This document shows, piece after piece, positions 15,775 to 24,155 of a stretch of 64,000 nucleotides of DNA. Source of the stretch: Burkholderia sp. 9120 (lineage in GTDB: Bacteria > Pseudomonadota > Gammaproteobacteria > Burkholderiales > Burkholderiaceae). Location: NCBI RefSeq assembly GCF_000745015.1, contig NZ_JQNA01000002.1, positions 3,348,001 through 3,412,000 of the forward strand, written 5' to 3'. The position numbers and the translations under genes are program-made. The notes under the pieces were generated by a model, which was not told the origin of the DNA, did no database searches, and saw only the letters and a list, made by a program, of their open reading frames with translations. Numbering within the stretch: position 1 is the stretch's first letter; each line of letters begins with the position of its first letter.

Positions 15775-17207
15775 GTCGGCCCATGTTTCCCACTTCCCGT
15801 GTATTGGCCATTGCCGCGGCGGTTTTATTGCTCGCCGGCTGCACGACGTTTTCGAAAGACGGCGGATTCGCGACCGTTTCCAGCACAGCCTCGGAACGGC
15901 TCGGCAAAGAGGCCGCGTTAATCACCACGGATCAGGACCGCAGCGCGGTCGCCAAACGCACCGATGAACTGCTGGCCAAACCGCTCGACATGGACGACGC
16001 GGTCCAGATCGCGCTATTGAACAATCGCGGCCTGCAAGGCGCGTACAGCGAGCTAGGTATCGCCGAAGCCGATCTGGTTCAGGCAGGGCGGCTGCCGAAT
16101 CCTGGCTTCACGTTTAACCGCACGCACGGCGGCAACGACCTGAGCATCAGCCGCACGTTCACGCTCGGCCTCATGAACGTGCTGACGATGCCGCTGGCCA
16201 CGCGGATCGAAAGCCGTCGCTTCGAGCGGACCCGTTTGCTCGCGGCGGACGCGATGCTAAAAGTCGCGGCCGATGCGCGACGCGCGTACATCAACGCGGT
16301 GGCAGCGAAGCAATCCGCGGCCTACGCGGTGCAGGTGACGGACGCCGCGCAAGCGAGCGCCGAACTCGCGTTGCGGATGCAGCAAGCCGGTCATTTCAGC
16401 AAGCTGGAATACGCGCGCGAGCAGGCCTTCTACGCGGAAACCATGGCGCAAGGTGTGCGAGCGCAGCAGGTGTCGGTGGCGGGGCGAGAGAAGCTCACCC
16501 GCGTGATGGGCCTGTGGGGCTCGCAAGCGTCGCAATACGCGCTGCCCGAACGCTTACCCGATCTTCCTCGCGAGCGTGCCGGGTTGCCCGACCTGGAGCG
16601 CTTCGCCATGACCAACCGCCTCGACGTTCAGGCGGCGAAACTGCAAACGCAAAGCGTCGCGAGTTCACTGGGCTTAAGCCAGGCCACGCGCTTCATCAAT
16701 GCGCTGGACGTCGGCTATCAGAACAATTTCACCACCTCCGACGGCCGCGAGCAGGGCTACGAAATCAGCGTCGAAATTCCGGTGTTCGATTGGGGCGGCG
16801 CGAAGGTGGCGCGCGCCGAGGCGATCTATCTGCAATCGGCGAACCGGCTTGGCGAGACGGCGATCGACGCGCGTTCCGAGGTCCGTGAAGCGTATTCCGC
16901 CTATATGAGCGACTACGAGCTCGCCAGGCACTACCGAGACGAAGTCGTGCCGCTCCGCAAAACCATTTCGGACGAACTGCTGCTTCGCTACAACGGCATG
17001 CTCGCGAGCGTGTTCGAACTGCTCGCCGATTCGCGCGAGCAGATCGGCGCGGTAAATAGCGCGATCGACGCGTTGAAAGATTACTGGCTCGCCGAAACCG
17101 ATCTGGAACTAGCGCTTGGCGGCCGTTTGCCGCCTGCCGCGCTGGCCGCGACCCCTCTCTTACCGGCGACGCAAACCGCCTCATCCAATGAATCCAAAGG
17201 TCAATGA
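15771..17207 (+). CDS. TolC-family outer-membrane lipoprotein
   Basis: This 478-residue outer-membrane efflux protein has a lipobox at LLAGC (Cys at about residue 24) and the two long alpha-hairpin regions of the TolC/OEP family. Visible family features include ALLNNRGLQGAYSELGIAEA in the first half and EISVEIPVFDWGGAKVARAE in the second. It starts inside the stop of the preceding small gene and ends two bases before the multicopper oxidase start. No matching RND pump or adaptor gene is present. In similar loci such proteins accompany CopA/CopB-type copper resistance; metal export is inferred from context. Confidence 0.88.
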   Translation: MSRPMFPTSRVLAIAAAVLLLAGCTTFSKDGGFATVSSTASERLGKEAALITTDQDRSAVAKRTDELLAKPLDMDDAVQIALLNNRGLQGAYSELGIAEADLVQAGRLPNPGFTFNRTHGGNDLSISRTFTLGLMNVLTMPLATRIESRRFERTRLLAADAMLKVAADARRAYINAVAAKQSAAYAVQVTDAAQASAELALRMQQAGHFSKLEYAREQAFYAETMAQGVRAQQVSVAGREKLTRVMGLWGSQASQYALPERLPDLPRERAGLPDLERFAMTNRLDVQAAKLQTQSVASSLGLSQATRFINALDVGYQNNFTTSDGREQGYEISVEIPVFDWGGAKVARAEAIYLQSANRLGETAIDARSEVREAYSAYMSDYELARHYRDEVVPLRKTISDELLLRYNGMLASVFELLADSREQIGAVNSAIDALKDYWLAETDLELALGGRLPPAALAATPLLPATQTASSNESKGQ

Positions 17208-17208
17208 C

Positions 17209-18504
17209 ATGGTGACACGTCGACATTTTCTCGGCGGCTCGGGCGCCGCTTTGCTGGGCGCGGCACTGGTCAGCAAGGCTGGTGCGGCGTCGTTGCCCGA
17301 AGCGCCCACGATGGCCACCGCCACGATGCAGCCGCCGCTCGCGCCGGCCAATGGCCGGCCTTATACACCCGTCGCCACGCTAAACGGCTGGTCGTTACCG
17401 TGGCGCATGAAGAACGGCTGGAAAGAGTTTCATCTGATCGCCGAACCCGTGGTGCGGGAAATGGCGCCGGGCATGAGCGCGAATCTGTGGGGTTACAACG
17501 GGCAGGCGCCCGGCCCGACGATCGAGGCCGTGGAAGGCGACAAGGTACGCATCTTCGTGACGAACCGGCTGCCGGAACACACCACGGTTCACTGGCACGG
17601 CATGCTGTTGCCGTGCGGAATGGACGGCGTGGGCGGTCTTACGCAGCCGCATATTGCGCCGGGCAAGACCTTCGTTTACGAGTTCCAGTTGGAGAAACAC
17701 GGCACCTTCATGTATCACCCGCACGCGGACGAAATGGTGCAGATGGCGATGGGCATGATGGGCACGTTCATCGTCCATCCGAAAGACCCGGGCGTGATGC
17801 GGGTGGATCGCGACTTCGTGTTCATCATGTCCGCGTACGACATCGATCCGGGCAGTTTCACGCCGCGCGTCAACGAGATGACCGACTTCAATCTGTGGAC
17901 GTGGAATGCGCGCGTGTTTCCGGGCATCGACGCGTTGCCGGTGCGCGCCGGCGACCGGGTGCGGATTCGCGTCGGCAATCTGACCATGACCAATCATCCG
18001 GTTCATCTGCACGGCTATCACTTCGAAGTGGTGGGCACGGACGGCGGCTGGATTCCGCCGTCCGCGCGTTGGCCCGAGGTGACCGCGGACGTCGCGGTCG
18101 GGCAGATGCGCGCGATCGAGTTCACCGCGAACCGCCCCGGCGATTGGGCGTTTCATTGCCACAAGTCGCATCACACGATGAACGCGATGGGACACCAGGT
18201 GCCGAACCTGATCGGCGTGCCGCAGAAGGACCTCGCGCAGCGCATCAACAAACTGGTTCCCGGCTACATGGCGATGGGCGGCACGGGTGGCGCGATGGGC
18301 GGCATGGAGATGCCGCTGCCCGACAACACGCTGCCGATGATGACCGGCACCGGCCCGTTCGGCGCGCTGGAAATGGGCGGCATGTTTAGCGTCGTCAAAG
18401 TGCGCGAGGGACTCGGGCGCGACGACTATCGCGATCCAGGCTGGTTCAGGCATCCGAAGGGGACGGTGGCCTATGAGTACACCGGCGAGTTGCCGGAGGG
18501 TTGA
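17209..18504 (+). CDS. Tat-exported multicopper oxidase
   Basis: The start at 17209 has an AAAGG site eight bases upstream and gives 431 residues; an ATG at 17188 is the alternative. The twin-arginine signal is RRHFLGGSGAALLGAALV. Copper ligands are visible: HWHGMLLP and HPHADEM (type 2/3 sites), HPVHLHGYHF, and HCHKSHHTMNAMGH (type 1/3). Such enzymes oxidise Cu(I) to the less toxic Cu(II) in the periplasm, using oxygen. A Met-rich segment (MAMGGTGGAMGGMEMP) near the C terminus may bind copper. It closes the copper operon and is followed by a strong terminator. Confidence 0.92.
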   Translation: MVTRRHFLGGSGAALLGAALVSKAGAASLPEAPTMATATMQPPLAPANGRPYTPVATLNGWSLPWRMKNGWKEFHLIAEPVVREMAPGMSANLWGYNGQAPGPTIEAVEGDKVRIFVTNRLPEHTTVHWHGMLLPCGMDGVGGLTQPHIAPGKTFVYEFQLEKHGTFMYHPHADEMVQMAMGMMGTFIVHPKDPGVMRVDRDFVFIMSAYDIDPGSFTPRVNEMTDFNLWTWNARVFPGIDALPVRAGDRVRIRVGNLTMTNHPVHLHGYHFEVVGTDGGWIPPSARWPEVTADVAVGQMRAIEFTANRPGDWAFHCHKSHHTMNAMGHQVPNLIGVPQKDLAQRINKLVPGYMAMGGTGGAMGGMEMPLPDNTLPMMTGTGPFGALEMGGMFSVVKVREGLGRDDYRDPGWFRHPKGTVAYEYTGELPEG

Positions 18505-18532
18505 GGTTAGGCGTCGCTTCCTGTCGATCGGC

Positions 18533-18580
18533 AACCTGTGATTCCAGGCCGCTGCCAAGCCCGGCTTTCACAGGTTTTTT
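18533..18580 (+). terminator. Intrinsic terminator after the multicopper oxidase
   Basis: AACCTGTGA (18533-18541) pairs perfectly with TCACAGGTT (18568-18576). The U-tract runs on to 18580. The 26-base interior can form a second short GC stem (GCCG...CGGC). It lies 29 bases after the stop codon and fits the end of the copper operon. Confidence 0.75.
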
Positions 18581-18680
18581 ACACCGCCGACCACGATCGT
18601 TGCCCGCTTTTTACGGCCTCTTGCGTATCGTCTGGGGTTGGCGGTTCGCCGCAACTACGATGAAATTCGCTGGAGGCTGT

Positions 18681-18896
18681 ATGGCATTCAAACAAACGAA
18701 GGGCAACGTGACTGTCGAGGCTTGCGTGTTTCCCGCGCCGGGGCAGATGTTCAAAGGCGCGCTACGCGTGACGACCCGACGCGGCGACAAGGAGATTCAG
18801 CAAGTCATCGGGCGCGGTTGCGGCCGGCCGATGCGTAGCGCCGCCCAAGCGCTCGAACTGGCCGAAGTCGAAGCGCGCCGGATGCTTGGAGTCTGA
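18681..18896 (+). CDS. Small basic hypothetical protein
   Basis: A 71-residue protein with a good GGAGG site six bases before the ATG. It has no signal peptide. It contains GNVTVEACVFPAPGQMF, then a basic middle and an Ala/Glu-rich helix at the end (AAQALELAEVEARRML). No known domain is recognised. Its stop is separated from the next gene by one base, so the two small genes form an operon. The function is unknown. Confidence 0.7.
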   Translation: MAFKQTKGNVTVEACVFPAPGQMFKGALRVTTRRGDKEIQQVIGRGCGRPMRSAAQALELAEVEARRMLGV

Positions 18897-18897
18897 C

Positions 18898-19248
18898 ATG
18901 GCCGCGACACCGTCAAAACAGGCCATGATGTTCCGCGGACTGTGCAAGGTCGTGGCGATTGCTTTCGTCACCAACCAGGTGCTCACGACCATTTTCACGT
19001 ATGTCGCGCAGCAACTCGATTCGGCGCTGCCTCATGACGCGATCTGGCTGTTTAGCTGTGTGACCTGCGGCCTGCTGACGCTCTGGCTACAGTCCGACGC
19101 GCGCCGCGCGTTCGGCTTCGCTCGCGAGAAGGGCTTCGTCAAGAAGACCGGCGACGGCAAGCAGGTATTGCGGATCGCGGAGGATTGTCCGAAACGCTGG
19201 CTGGTGATTCTGCATATCGAGTTGAATCCCGCCGCGATCCAGGTTTAA
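18898..19248 (+). CDS. Small membrane protein, unknown function
   Basis: The ATG at 18898 with GGAG six bases upstream gives 116 residues; a TTG at 18886 is an unlikely alternative. Two hydrophobic helices are visible: about 14-34 (CKVVAIAFVTNQVLTTIFTY) and about 45-62 (IWLFSCVTCGLLTLWL). A basic C-terminal half of about 55 residues follows. No family is recognised. It is co-directional with the preceding small gene with a one-base gap. A membrane-anchored accessory role is possible, but nothing supports a specific function. Confidence 0.7.
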   Translation: MAATPSKQAMMFRGLCKVVAIAFVTNQVLTTIFTYVAQQLDSALPHDAIWLFSCVTCGLLTLWLQSDARRAFGFAREKGFVKKTGDGKQVLRIAEDCPKRWLVILHIELNPAAIQV

Positions 19249-19261
19249 CCCGAACTTGAAT

Positions 19262-19278
19262 GCCGGCCGTGAGCCGGC
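19262..19278 (+). terminator. Possible terminator hairpin
   Basis: GCCGGC (19262-19267), loop CGTGA, GCCGGC (19273-19278), then TT. It sits 14 bases after the stop of the small membrane protein gene. The stem is short but all GC; the U-tract is weak. Confidence 0.35.
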
Positions 19279-19386
19279 TTGAATCGCGCATTGCAAGATC
19301 CCCGTTAAAACCCGCCGATACTTTTACGCGCTTTTAACGCGGCATTGGATAAGCTCAAAGTATCGAATAGCGGCTACGGGTGCCCC

Positions 19387-19803
19387 ATGATACGAATGTT
19401 GATCCCTGTCCTCGACAATGGCGGCGCGGTCGAAGCCGCACGTTACGCGGCCTTCCTGTTTCTGGAGCGCGGCGTCACCGAGGTGGAGTTGCTGGAAGTG
19501 CTCGAACCCATCGATCAGGGGAGAGCTGCGGCGTTCCACTCTCGCAGCTCACTCGTGCGGGACGAAAAACGCGCCATGCTGAAGGCGTTAATCGACGTCC
19601 GCACGATCCTCGAAGAAGCCGGCGTGCCGTATCACTGGAAACGGGTATTCGGTCACCGCACCAAAGCCATCGCCGATTACGCGGCGCTGACGCAACCCGA
19701 CGTCATGGTGATCGACGCCAGCCATATGAGCTTTTTCCGCAGAATGGTCACGCTGGCTTCGCTGGCGCGCCGCACGGTCACGCCCGTGACGATGGTGCAT
19801 TAA
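19387..19803 (+). CDS. Universal stress protein (UspA family)
   Basis: This 138-residue cytoplasmic UspA-fold protein begins MIRMLIPVLDNGGAVEAARY, the first strand and helix of the family, and ends VTPVTMVH. The ATP-binding G-2x-G-9x-G(S/T) motif common in one USP branch is not evident: the region has VIDASHMSFFRRMVTLASLA instead. It is therefore probably of the non-ATP-binding type. It is a single gene upstream of the pilus operon with no evident shared promoter. The trigger is unknown. Confidence 0.82.
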   Translation: MIRMLIPVLDNGGAVEAARYAAFLFLERGVTEVELLEVLEPIDQGRAAAFHSRSSLVRDEKRAMLKALIDVRTILEEAGVPYHWKRVFGHRTKAIADYAALTQPDVMVIDASHMSFFRRMVTLASLARRTVTPVTMVH

Positions 19804-19874
19804 CTACGTAGTCGGCGCTGCTTCGTTCAACGCGTATTTCGACGAATCGCAGCAGCGTCCCCCCGCTTTATTGC

Positions 19875-19888
19875 CCTGCAATTGCAGG
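19875..19888. promoter_or_regulatory. 14-bp palindrome upstream of pilus operon
   Basis: CCTGCAATTGCAGG is a perfect 14-bp palindrome about 207 bases before the major pilin ATG, in the 292-base gap that must hold the pilus promoter. It could be an operator; no regulator gene is adjacent. The rest of that gap shows two TTGCTTGAC repeats near 19951 and 19961 but no convincing -10 partner. Confidence 0.35.
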
Positions 19889-20095
19889 CGCGTCGCTTTC
19901 TACTCCGTACATTCCCTCGTTTTAACACTGCTTCAACCTTCCGTCACTTTGCTTGACATTGCTTGACTGTCCCCGCTCATCGTTCTCCTGATAATGAGCC
20001 CCGGCGCGGTCGGTTGAGCGCAACGCCATCGCTGAACCCGCCACACAGGCAGTCTTTCAAATACGACGTATTACTTATCATCAACGGGACTCACC

Positions 20096-20641
20096 ATGAA
20101 AATCACGCGCTCAGGCGTTGTCGCCGCGGCTATCGCTGCCGCAGCCGCCGTGCCGGCCGTTTCGCATGCGGCTGACGGCACGATTACCTTCACCGGTCAG
20201 ATCACTAGCCAGACCTGCACGATCAGCGGCAATGGCGGCGGCAAGAACTTCACCGTCACGCTGCCGACCGTCTCGACCTCGGCACTCGCCACCGCCGGCA
20301 CGACCGCGGGCCGCACGCCGTTCAACATCGCGCTGTCGAACTGCACGCCGAATTCCGGCAACGTGTCGACCTATTTCGAGCCGGGCGCCACCGTCGACAC
20401 GACGACCGGCCAGTTGATCAACGCATCGGGCACGGCGACCAACGTCGAAATCGGTCTGCTCAACGGCGACAGCAGCGTGATCACGCTCGGCGCGGCACAA
20501 GCTTCGCAAAACTCGAAGGCCGTTGCGCTGGCAAGCGGTGCAGCGACGCTCAAGTATTTCGCGCAATACGTCGCGACGAATGGCGCGTCGACCGCCGGCA
20601 CGGTGAATACCACGGTGCTGTATTCGATCGTCTATCAGTAA
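20096..20641 (+). CDS. Major fimbrial subunit (chaperone-usher pilin)
   Basis: This 181-residue pilin has a signal peptide (about 1-23, ending PAVSHA), a Gly/Thr-rich mature N terminus, and the two cysteines of type-1-like pilins (SQTCTISG and LSNCTPNSG). The C terminus ends TTVLYSIVYQ, with the alternating hydrophobic donor strand and penultimate Tyr typical of the family. It is polymerised on the cell surface by donor-strand exchange. It is the first gene of the operon. A strong hairpin between it and the chaperone gene probably keeps its expression well above that of the assembly genes. Confidence 0.93.
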   Translation: MKITRSGVVAAAIAAAAAVPAVSHAADGTITFTGQITSQTCTISGNGGGKNFTVTLPTVSTSALATAGTTAGRTPFNIALSNCTPNSGNVSTYFEPGATVDTTTGQLINASGTATNVEIGLLNGDSSVITLGAAQASQNSKAVALASGAATLKYFAQYVATNGASTAGTVNTTVLYSIVYQ

Positions 20642-20662
20642 GAAAAAAACGCTACGGGGTGG

Positions 20663-20689
20663 CAGCCGGCGTCTCTGGGACGCCGGCTG
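20663..20689 (+). terminator. Hairpin between pilin and chaperone genes (attenuator or mRNA stabiliser)
   Basis: CAGCCGGCGTC (20663-20673), loop TCTGG, GACGCCGGCTG (20679-20689) form an 11-bp perfect GC-rich stem, 22 bases after the pilin stop. No U-tract follows, so it is more likely a 3' stabiliser or partial Rho-type stop than a full intrinsic terminator. Confidence 0.65.
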
Positions 20690-20753
20690 TCGAGGAGATC
20701 GAGGCGAGTCGCGAGTTCGCCTCCAGCGTGGTGCTTCAGATCGGGATTGCAGA

Positions 20754-21518
20754 ATGACAATGCGAAAGAAAATATCAAAAGCGATGACGGTTTTCGCGTT
20801 GTCATGGTTGGCAGGCAGTACGCAAGCGGGCGTGGTGATCAGCGGCACGCGGGTGATCTATCAGGCGAAAGAGCGTGAAGTCACCGTGAAGCTCAGCAAC
20901 GAGGGCGACGCGCCGGCACTGGTTCAGGTATGGCTCGACACGGGCAATCCGAATGCGCTGCCGGACGAGTCGAAGGTGCCGTTCACGTTGTCGCCGCCGT
21001 TGTTCCGTCTCGATCCGAAGAAAGGGCAGAGCCTGCGTTTGATATACACGCAGGAGCCATTGCCGCAAGACAAGGAGTCGTTGTTCTGGCTCAACGTGCT
21101 GGAAGTGCCACCGCGCGCAACCACGAGCACGACCGCGGACCAGCCGAATTCGCTGCAATTGGCATTTCGTTCGCGCATCAAACTCTTCTTCCGTCCGGCG
21201 GGATTGCCGGGCCATGCGGATGACGCGGCCGCACAGGTGCGCTGGAAATTCGTCCGCAAGGACAACGGCGCTTACGCGCTGGAAGCGACCAACCCGACGC
21301 CTTATCACGTGACGTTCAGCAAGATCGTCGCCACCGAAGGTTCGAGCAACTGGACGAGCGAGAAGGGCGGCATGGTCGATCCAGGCGCGAGCGCGGACTT
21401 CGACGTCGGGAGTGTGGCGCCGCTCGCCGAGGTGCCCGCGCAAGTCGATTACACCTTCCTCAACGACTACGGCGCCGGTGTCGGCGGCAAGCGTCTTCGC
21501 GACCAGATCGGCCAGTAA
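20754..21518 (+). CDS. Periplasmic pilus chaperone (PapD family)
   Basis: This 254-residue chaperone has a signal peptide (about 1-23). The N-terminal immunoglobulin domain has a conserved strand (LSPPLFRLDPKKGQSLRLIY). SLFWLNVLEVPP, the G1 family signature, lies near residue 110. The C-terminal domain ends with a Tyr-rich strand. It stabilises pilin subunits in the periplasm and hands them to the usher. It lies three bases before the usher gene and about 110 bases after the pilin, behind the intergenic hairpin. Confidence 0.94.
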   Translation: MTMRKKISKAMTVFALSWLAGSTQAGVVISGTRVIYQAKEREVTVKLSNEGDAPALVQVWLDTGNPNALPDESKVPFTLSPPLFRLDPKKGQSLRLIYTQEPLPQDKESLFWLNVLEVPPRATTSTTADQPNSLQLAFRSRIKLFFRPAGLPGHADDAAAQVRWKFVRKDNGAYALEATNPTPYHVTFSKIVATEGSSNWTSEKGGMVDPGASADFDVGSVAPLAEVPAQVDYTFLNDYGAGVGGKRLRDQIGQ

Positions 21519-21521
21519 ATC

Positions 21522-24155
21522 ATGCGCACCCGGAAACCCTCTGCGCGACCGCGTGCCGGAACATGGTTCGCGCTCAGGCGCAGCCATGCCGTGATGCTCG
21601 GTGCGCTCGCCGCCTGGAGCACGACGCCGGCATTCGCCGACACCACGACGCTTGCCGACGTGCAGTTCAACGGCGATTTTCTGATGAAACCCAAAGGCGA
21701 GAGCGTCGACGTGTCGCGTTTCGAGCGCGGCAATCCGGTGCCGCCCGGCGAGTACACGGTGGACCTCTACGTGAACGGCAATTGGGTCGGTCACGACACG
21801 CTGCGCTTTGTCGCACGCGAAGGCGCGACGAGCGCCGCACCGTGTTTCGATAAACCGCTGATCGAACGTCTCGGTCTCGACTTTTCGGCACTGTCCGACA
21901 AGGGCCGCGGCGAACTCGCGAAAGCGCAGGCGGGTCAATGTGCGAGCGTGGCGGCGTTGGTCGACGGAGCCTCGCAATCGTTCGATCTGTCGGATTTGCG
22001 GCTCGATTTGAGCATCCCGCAAGCGGCCCTGTTGCGTAATCCGCAAGGGTACGTGAGCCCCGAGTTCTGGGACGAAGGGGTGACGTCGGCCACGCTGGGC
22101 TACAACCTGAATTCGTTTCGCGTGACCGGTTCGGGCTCGGTGGCGGCAAACACGCAGACGTATCTGGGCTTGAACGGCGGCGTCAATATCGGTAGCTGGC
22201 ACTTCAGGCAGAACTCGGCGCTGACGTGGCAATCGAACGGGCCGCGCACGTATCAGAACATCGCGACCTATGTGCAGCACGATTTGCCGTCGATTCGCAG
22301 TCAGTTGACGATCGGCGATGCGTTTACCGACGGCGCCGTGTTCGACAGCATCGGCATTCGCGGCGTGGAACTCGCGAGCGACGACCGCATGCTGCCCGAT
22401 TCGCTGCGCGGCTACGCGCCGCTGATTCGCGGCGTGGCCATGACCAATGCGCGCGTGAGCGTCACGCAGAACGGCAACAAGCTTTACGAAACCACGGTCG
22501 CGCCGGGGCCGTTCGAAATCAACGACCTGTACGCCACCGGCTACGGCGGCAATCTGCTCGTCACGGTCACGGAAGCGGACGGCAGCCAGCATAGTTTCTC
22601 GGTGCCGTATGCGTCGGTCGCGCAGTTACTGCGGCCGGGTATCACGCGTTTCAATGTGGCCGTGGGGCAGTTGCGCGACGCGCAGATCGGCCAGCACGAC
22701 AATCTGCTGCAGGGCACCGTGCAACACGGCTTCAACAACGTCATTACCGGCTACGCGGGGACGATCGTCGCCGACGGCTATCTCGCGGGCCTACTCGGCG
22801 CGGCGGTCAACACACCGTTGGGCGCGGTCGCCGTGGACGTGACCGAAGCGCGCGCGCAGATTCGCGGCGCGACGAATACCACGGGCCAGAGCGTGCGCGT
22901 CAGCTACAGCAAGCTGGTGCCGGCCACCAATACGAATTTCACGGTCGCGGCGTATCGCTATTCGTCGAGCGGTTTCTGGGCGTTGCGCGACGCGATGCTC
23001 GCGCGCAGTCTGGTGGCCGCCGGGCAGGACCCAGACGCGGTAGACCGGCAGCGCAACCAGATTCAACTGACGATGAACCAGAGCTTCGGCAACGGCTGGG
23101 GCAACGCGTATGTGGTGGGCACGACACTCGACTACTGGAATCGCGGCGGCACCACCACGCAGTTTCAGGTCGGCTACAACAACGTGCTGCGCGCACTCGG
23201 CACCAACTTCAGCTACAACGTCTCGCTGTCCCGACAACGCGACGGCGTGACCGGACAAATGAACAATCAGATTTTCGCGAGCGTGTCGATTCCGCTCGGC
23301 ACCGGCCAGCATGCGCCGACCCTGTCGACCAGCTTCACGCACAACAACCAGAGCGGTTCGTCCGAACAGGCCATGTTGAACGGTTCGGCCGGCGTGGACA
23401 ACGAATTCACCTACGGCGTGACCGCGAATCATGCGCCGGGCGCGAGCACGGGCGGCGTGAACGGCCAGTATCGCAGCCCGTATGCGACGCTCGCCGGCAG
23501 CGCAAGCGGCGGCTCGGGCTACTCGCAGGTTTCGGCGGGTGTGACCGGCGCGATCGTCGCGCATCCGGGCGGCGTGACGTTCGCCAACGACCTTGGTGAC
23601 ACGATCGGCGTGGTCGAAGCGAAAGACGCGAAGGGCGCGCGCATCACGAACTCATCGGGCGTGCGGATCGACAACTTCGGTTATGCGGTGATTCCTTATC
23701 TGACGCCGTACAGCCTGAACACGGTCGACATCGATCCGAAGGGAATTCCGCTCGACGTCGAATTCAAGTCGACCAGTCAGCAGGTCGCGCCGCGCGCGAA
23801 CTCGGTGGTGATGATCCACTTCGGTACCGTCACGGGCCGCGCGGCGGTGATCTCGGCACACTTGCCGAACGGTGCGCCGTTGCCATTCGGCGCAACGGTG
23901 TTCGACGCGAAGGGCACGAGTGTGGGTGCGATCGGCCAGAACAGCCGCCTCTTCGTGCGCGGCGTGACCGACGACGGCGCGCTCACGGTGAAGTGGGGCG
24001 ACGCGGCCGACGAACAGTGCGGCTTCGGCTATCACTTGCCGCCGAAGGGTGAGGACCGCGGCGCGTACGCGCACATCGACGCGGTATGCGGGGCCATGGC
24101 AGGCGTGGCGAACGAAGCAGGCGCGGCTTCGTCCGCGGGAGGAAAGACGCAATGA
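21522..24155 (+). CDS. Outer-membrane pilus usher
   Basis: This 877-residue usher has an extended signal peptide (about 1-40, ending TTPAFA). An N-terminal chaperone-binding domain follows (FNGDFLMKPKGESVDVSRFE). The beta-barrel carries family motifs such as SRFRVTGSG-type strands and TQNGNKLYETTVAPGPFEIN, with a plug region inside it. Two C-terminal Ig-like domains end in the last 200 residues, including Cys near the end (DEQCGFGYHLPP). It secretes and assembles the pilus. It overlaps the tip-subunit gene by four bases. Confidence 0.95.
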   Translation: MRTRKPSARPRAGTWFALRRSHAVMLGALAAWSTTPAFADTTTLADVQFNGDFLMKPKGESVDVSRFERGNPVPPGEYTVDLYVNGNWVGHDTLRFVAREGATSAAPCFDKPLIERLGLDFSALSDKGRGELAKAQAGQCASVAALVDGASQSFDLSDLRLDLSIPQAALLRNPQGYVSPEFWDEGVTSATLGYNLNSFRVTGSGSVAANTQTYLGLNGGVNIGSWHFRQNSALTWQSNGPRTYQNIATYVQHDLPSIRSQLTIGDAFTDGAVFDSIGIRGVELASDDRMLPDSLRGYAPLIRGVAMTNARVSVTQNGNKLYETTVAPGPFEINDLYATGYGGNLLVTVTEADGSQHSFSVPYASVAQLLRPGITRFNVAVGQLRDAQIGQHDNLLQGTVQHGFNNVITGYAGTIVADGYLAGLLGAAVNTPLGAVAVDVTEARAQIRGATNTTGQSVRVSYSKLVPATNTNFTVAAYRYSSSGFWALRDAMLARSLVAAGQDPDAVDRQRNQIQLTMNQSFGNGWGNAYVVGTTLDYWNRGGTTTQFQVGYNNVLRALGTNFSYNVSLSRQRDGVTGQMNNQIFASVSIPLGTGQHAPTLSTSFTHNNQSGSSEQAMLNGSAGVDNEFTYGVTANHAPGASTGGVNGQYRSPYATLAGSASGGSGYSQVSAGVTGAIVAHPGGVTFANDLGDTIGVVEAKDAKGARITNSSGVRIDNFGYAVIPYLTPYSLNTVDIDPKGIPLDVEFKSTSQQVAPRANSVVMIHFGTVTGRAAVISAHLPNGAPLPFGATVFDAKGTSVGAIGQNSRLFVRGVTDDGALTVKWGDAADEQCGFGYHLPPKGEDRGAYAHIDAVCGAMAGVANEAGAASSAGGKTQ

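Noticed and set aside
19951..19995. TTGACA/TTGACT repeats with GATAAT as the pilus promoter
   Set aside because: The spacings are about 31 and 21 bases, outside the normal range for sigma-70.
20802..22592. 596-codon minus-strand frame opposite the pilus chaperone and usher genes
   Set aside because: The plus-strand genes have full families, signal peptides and spacing; this frame has none.
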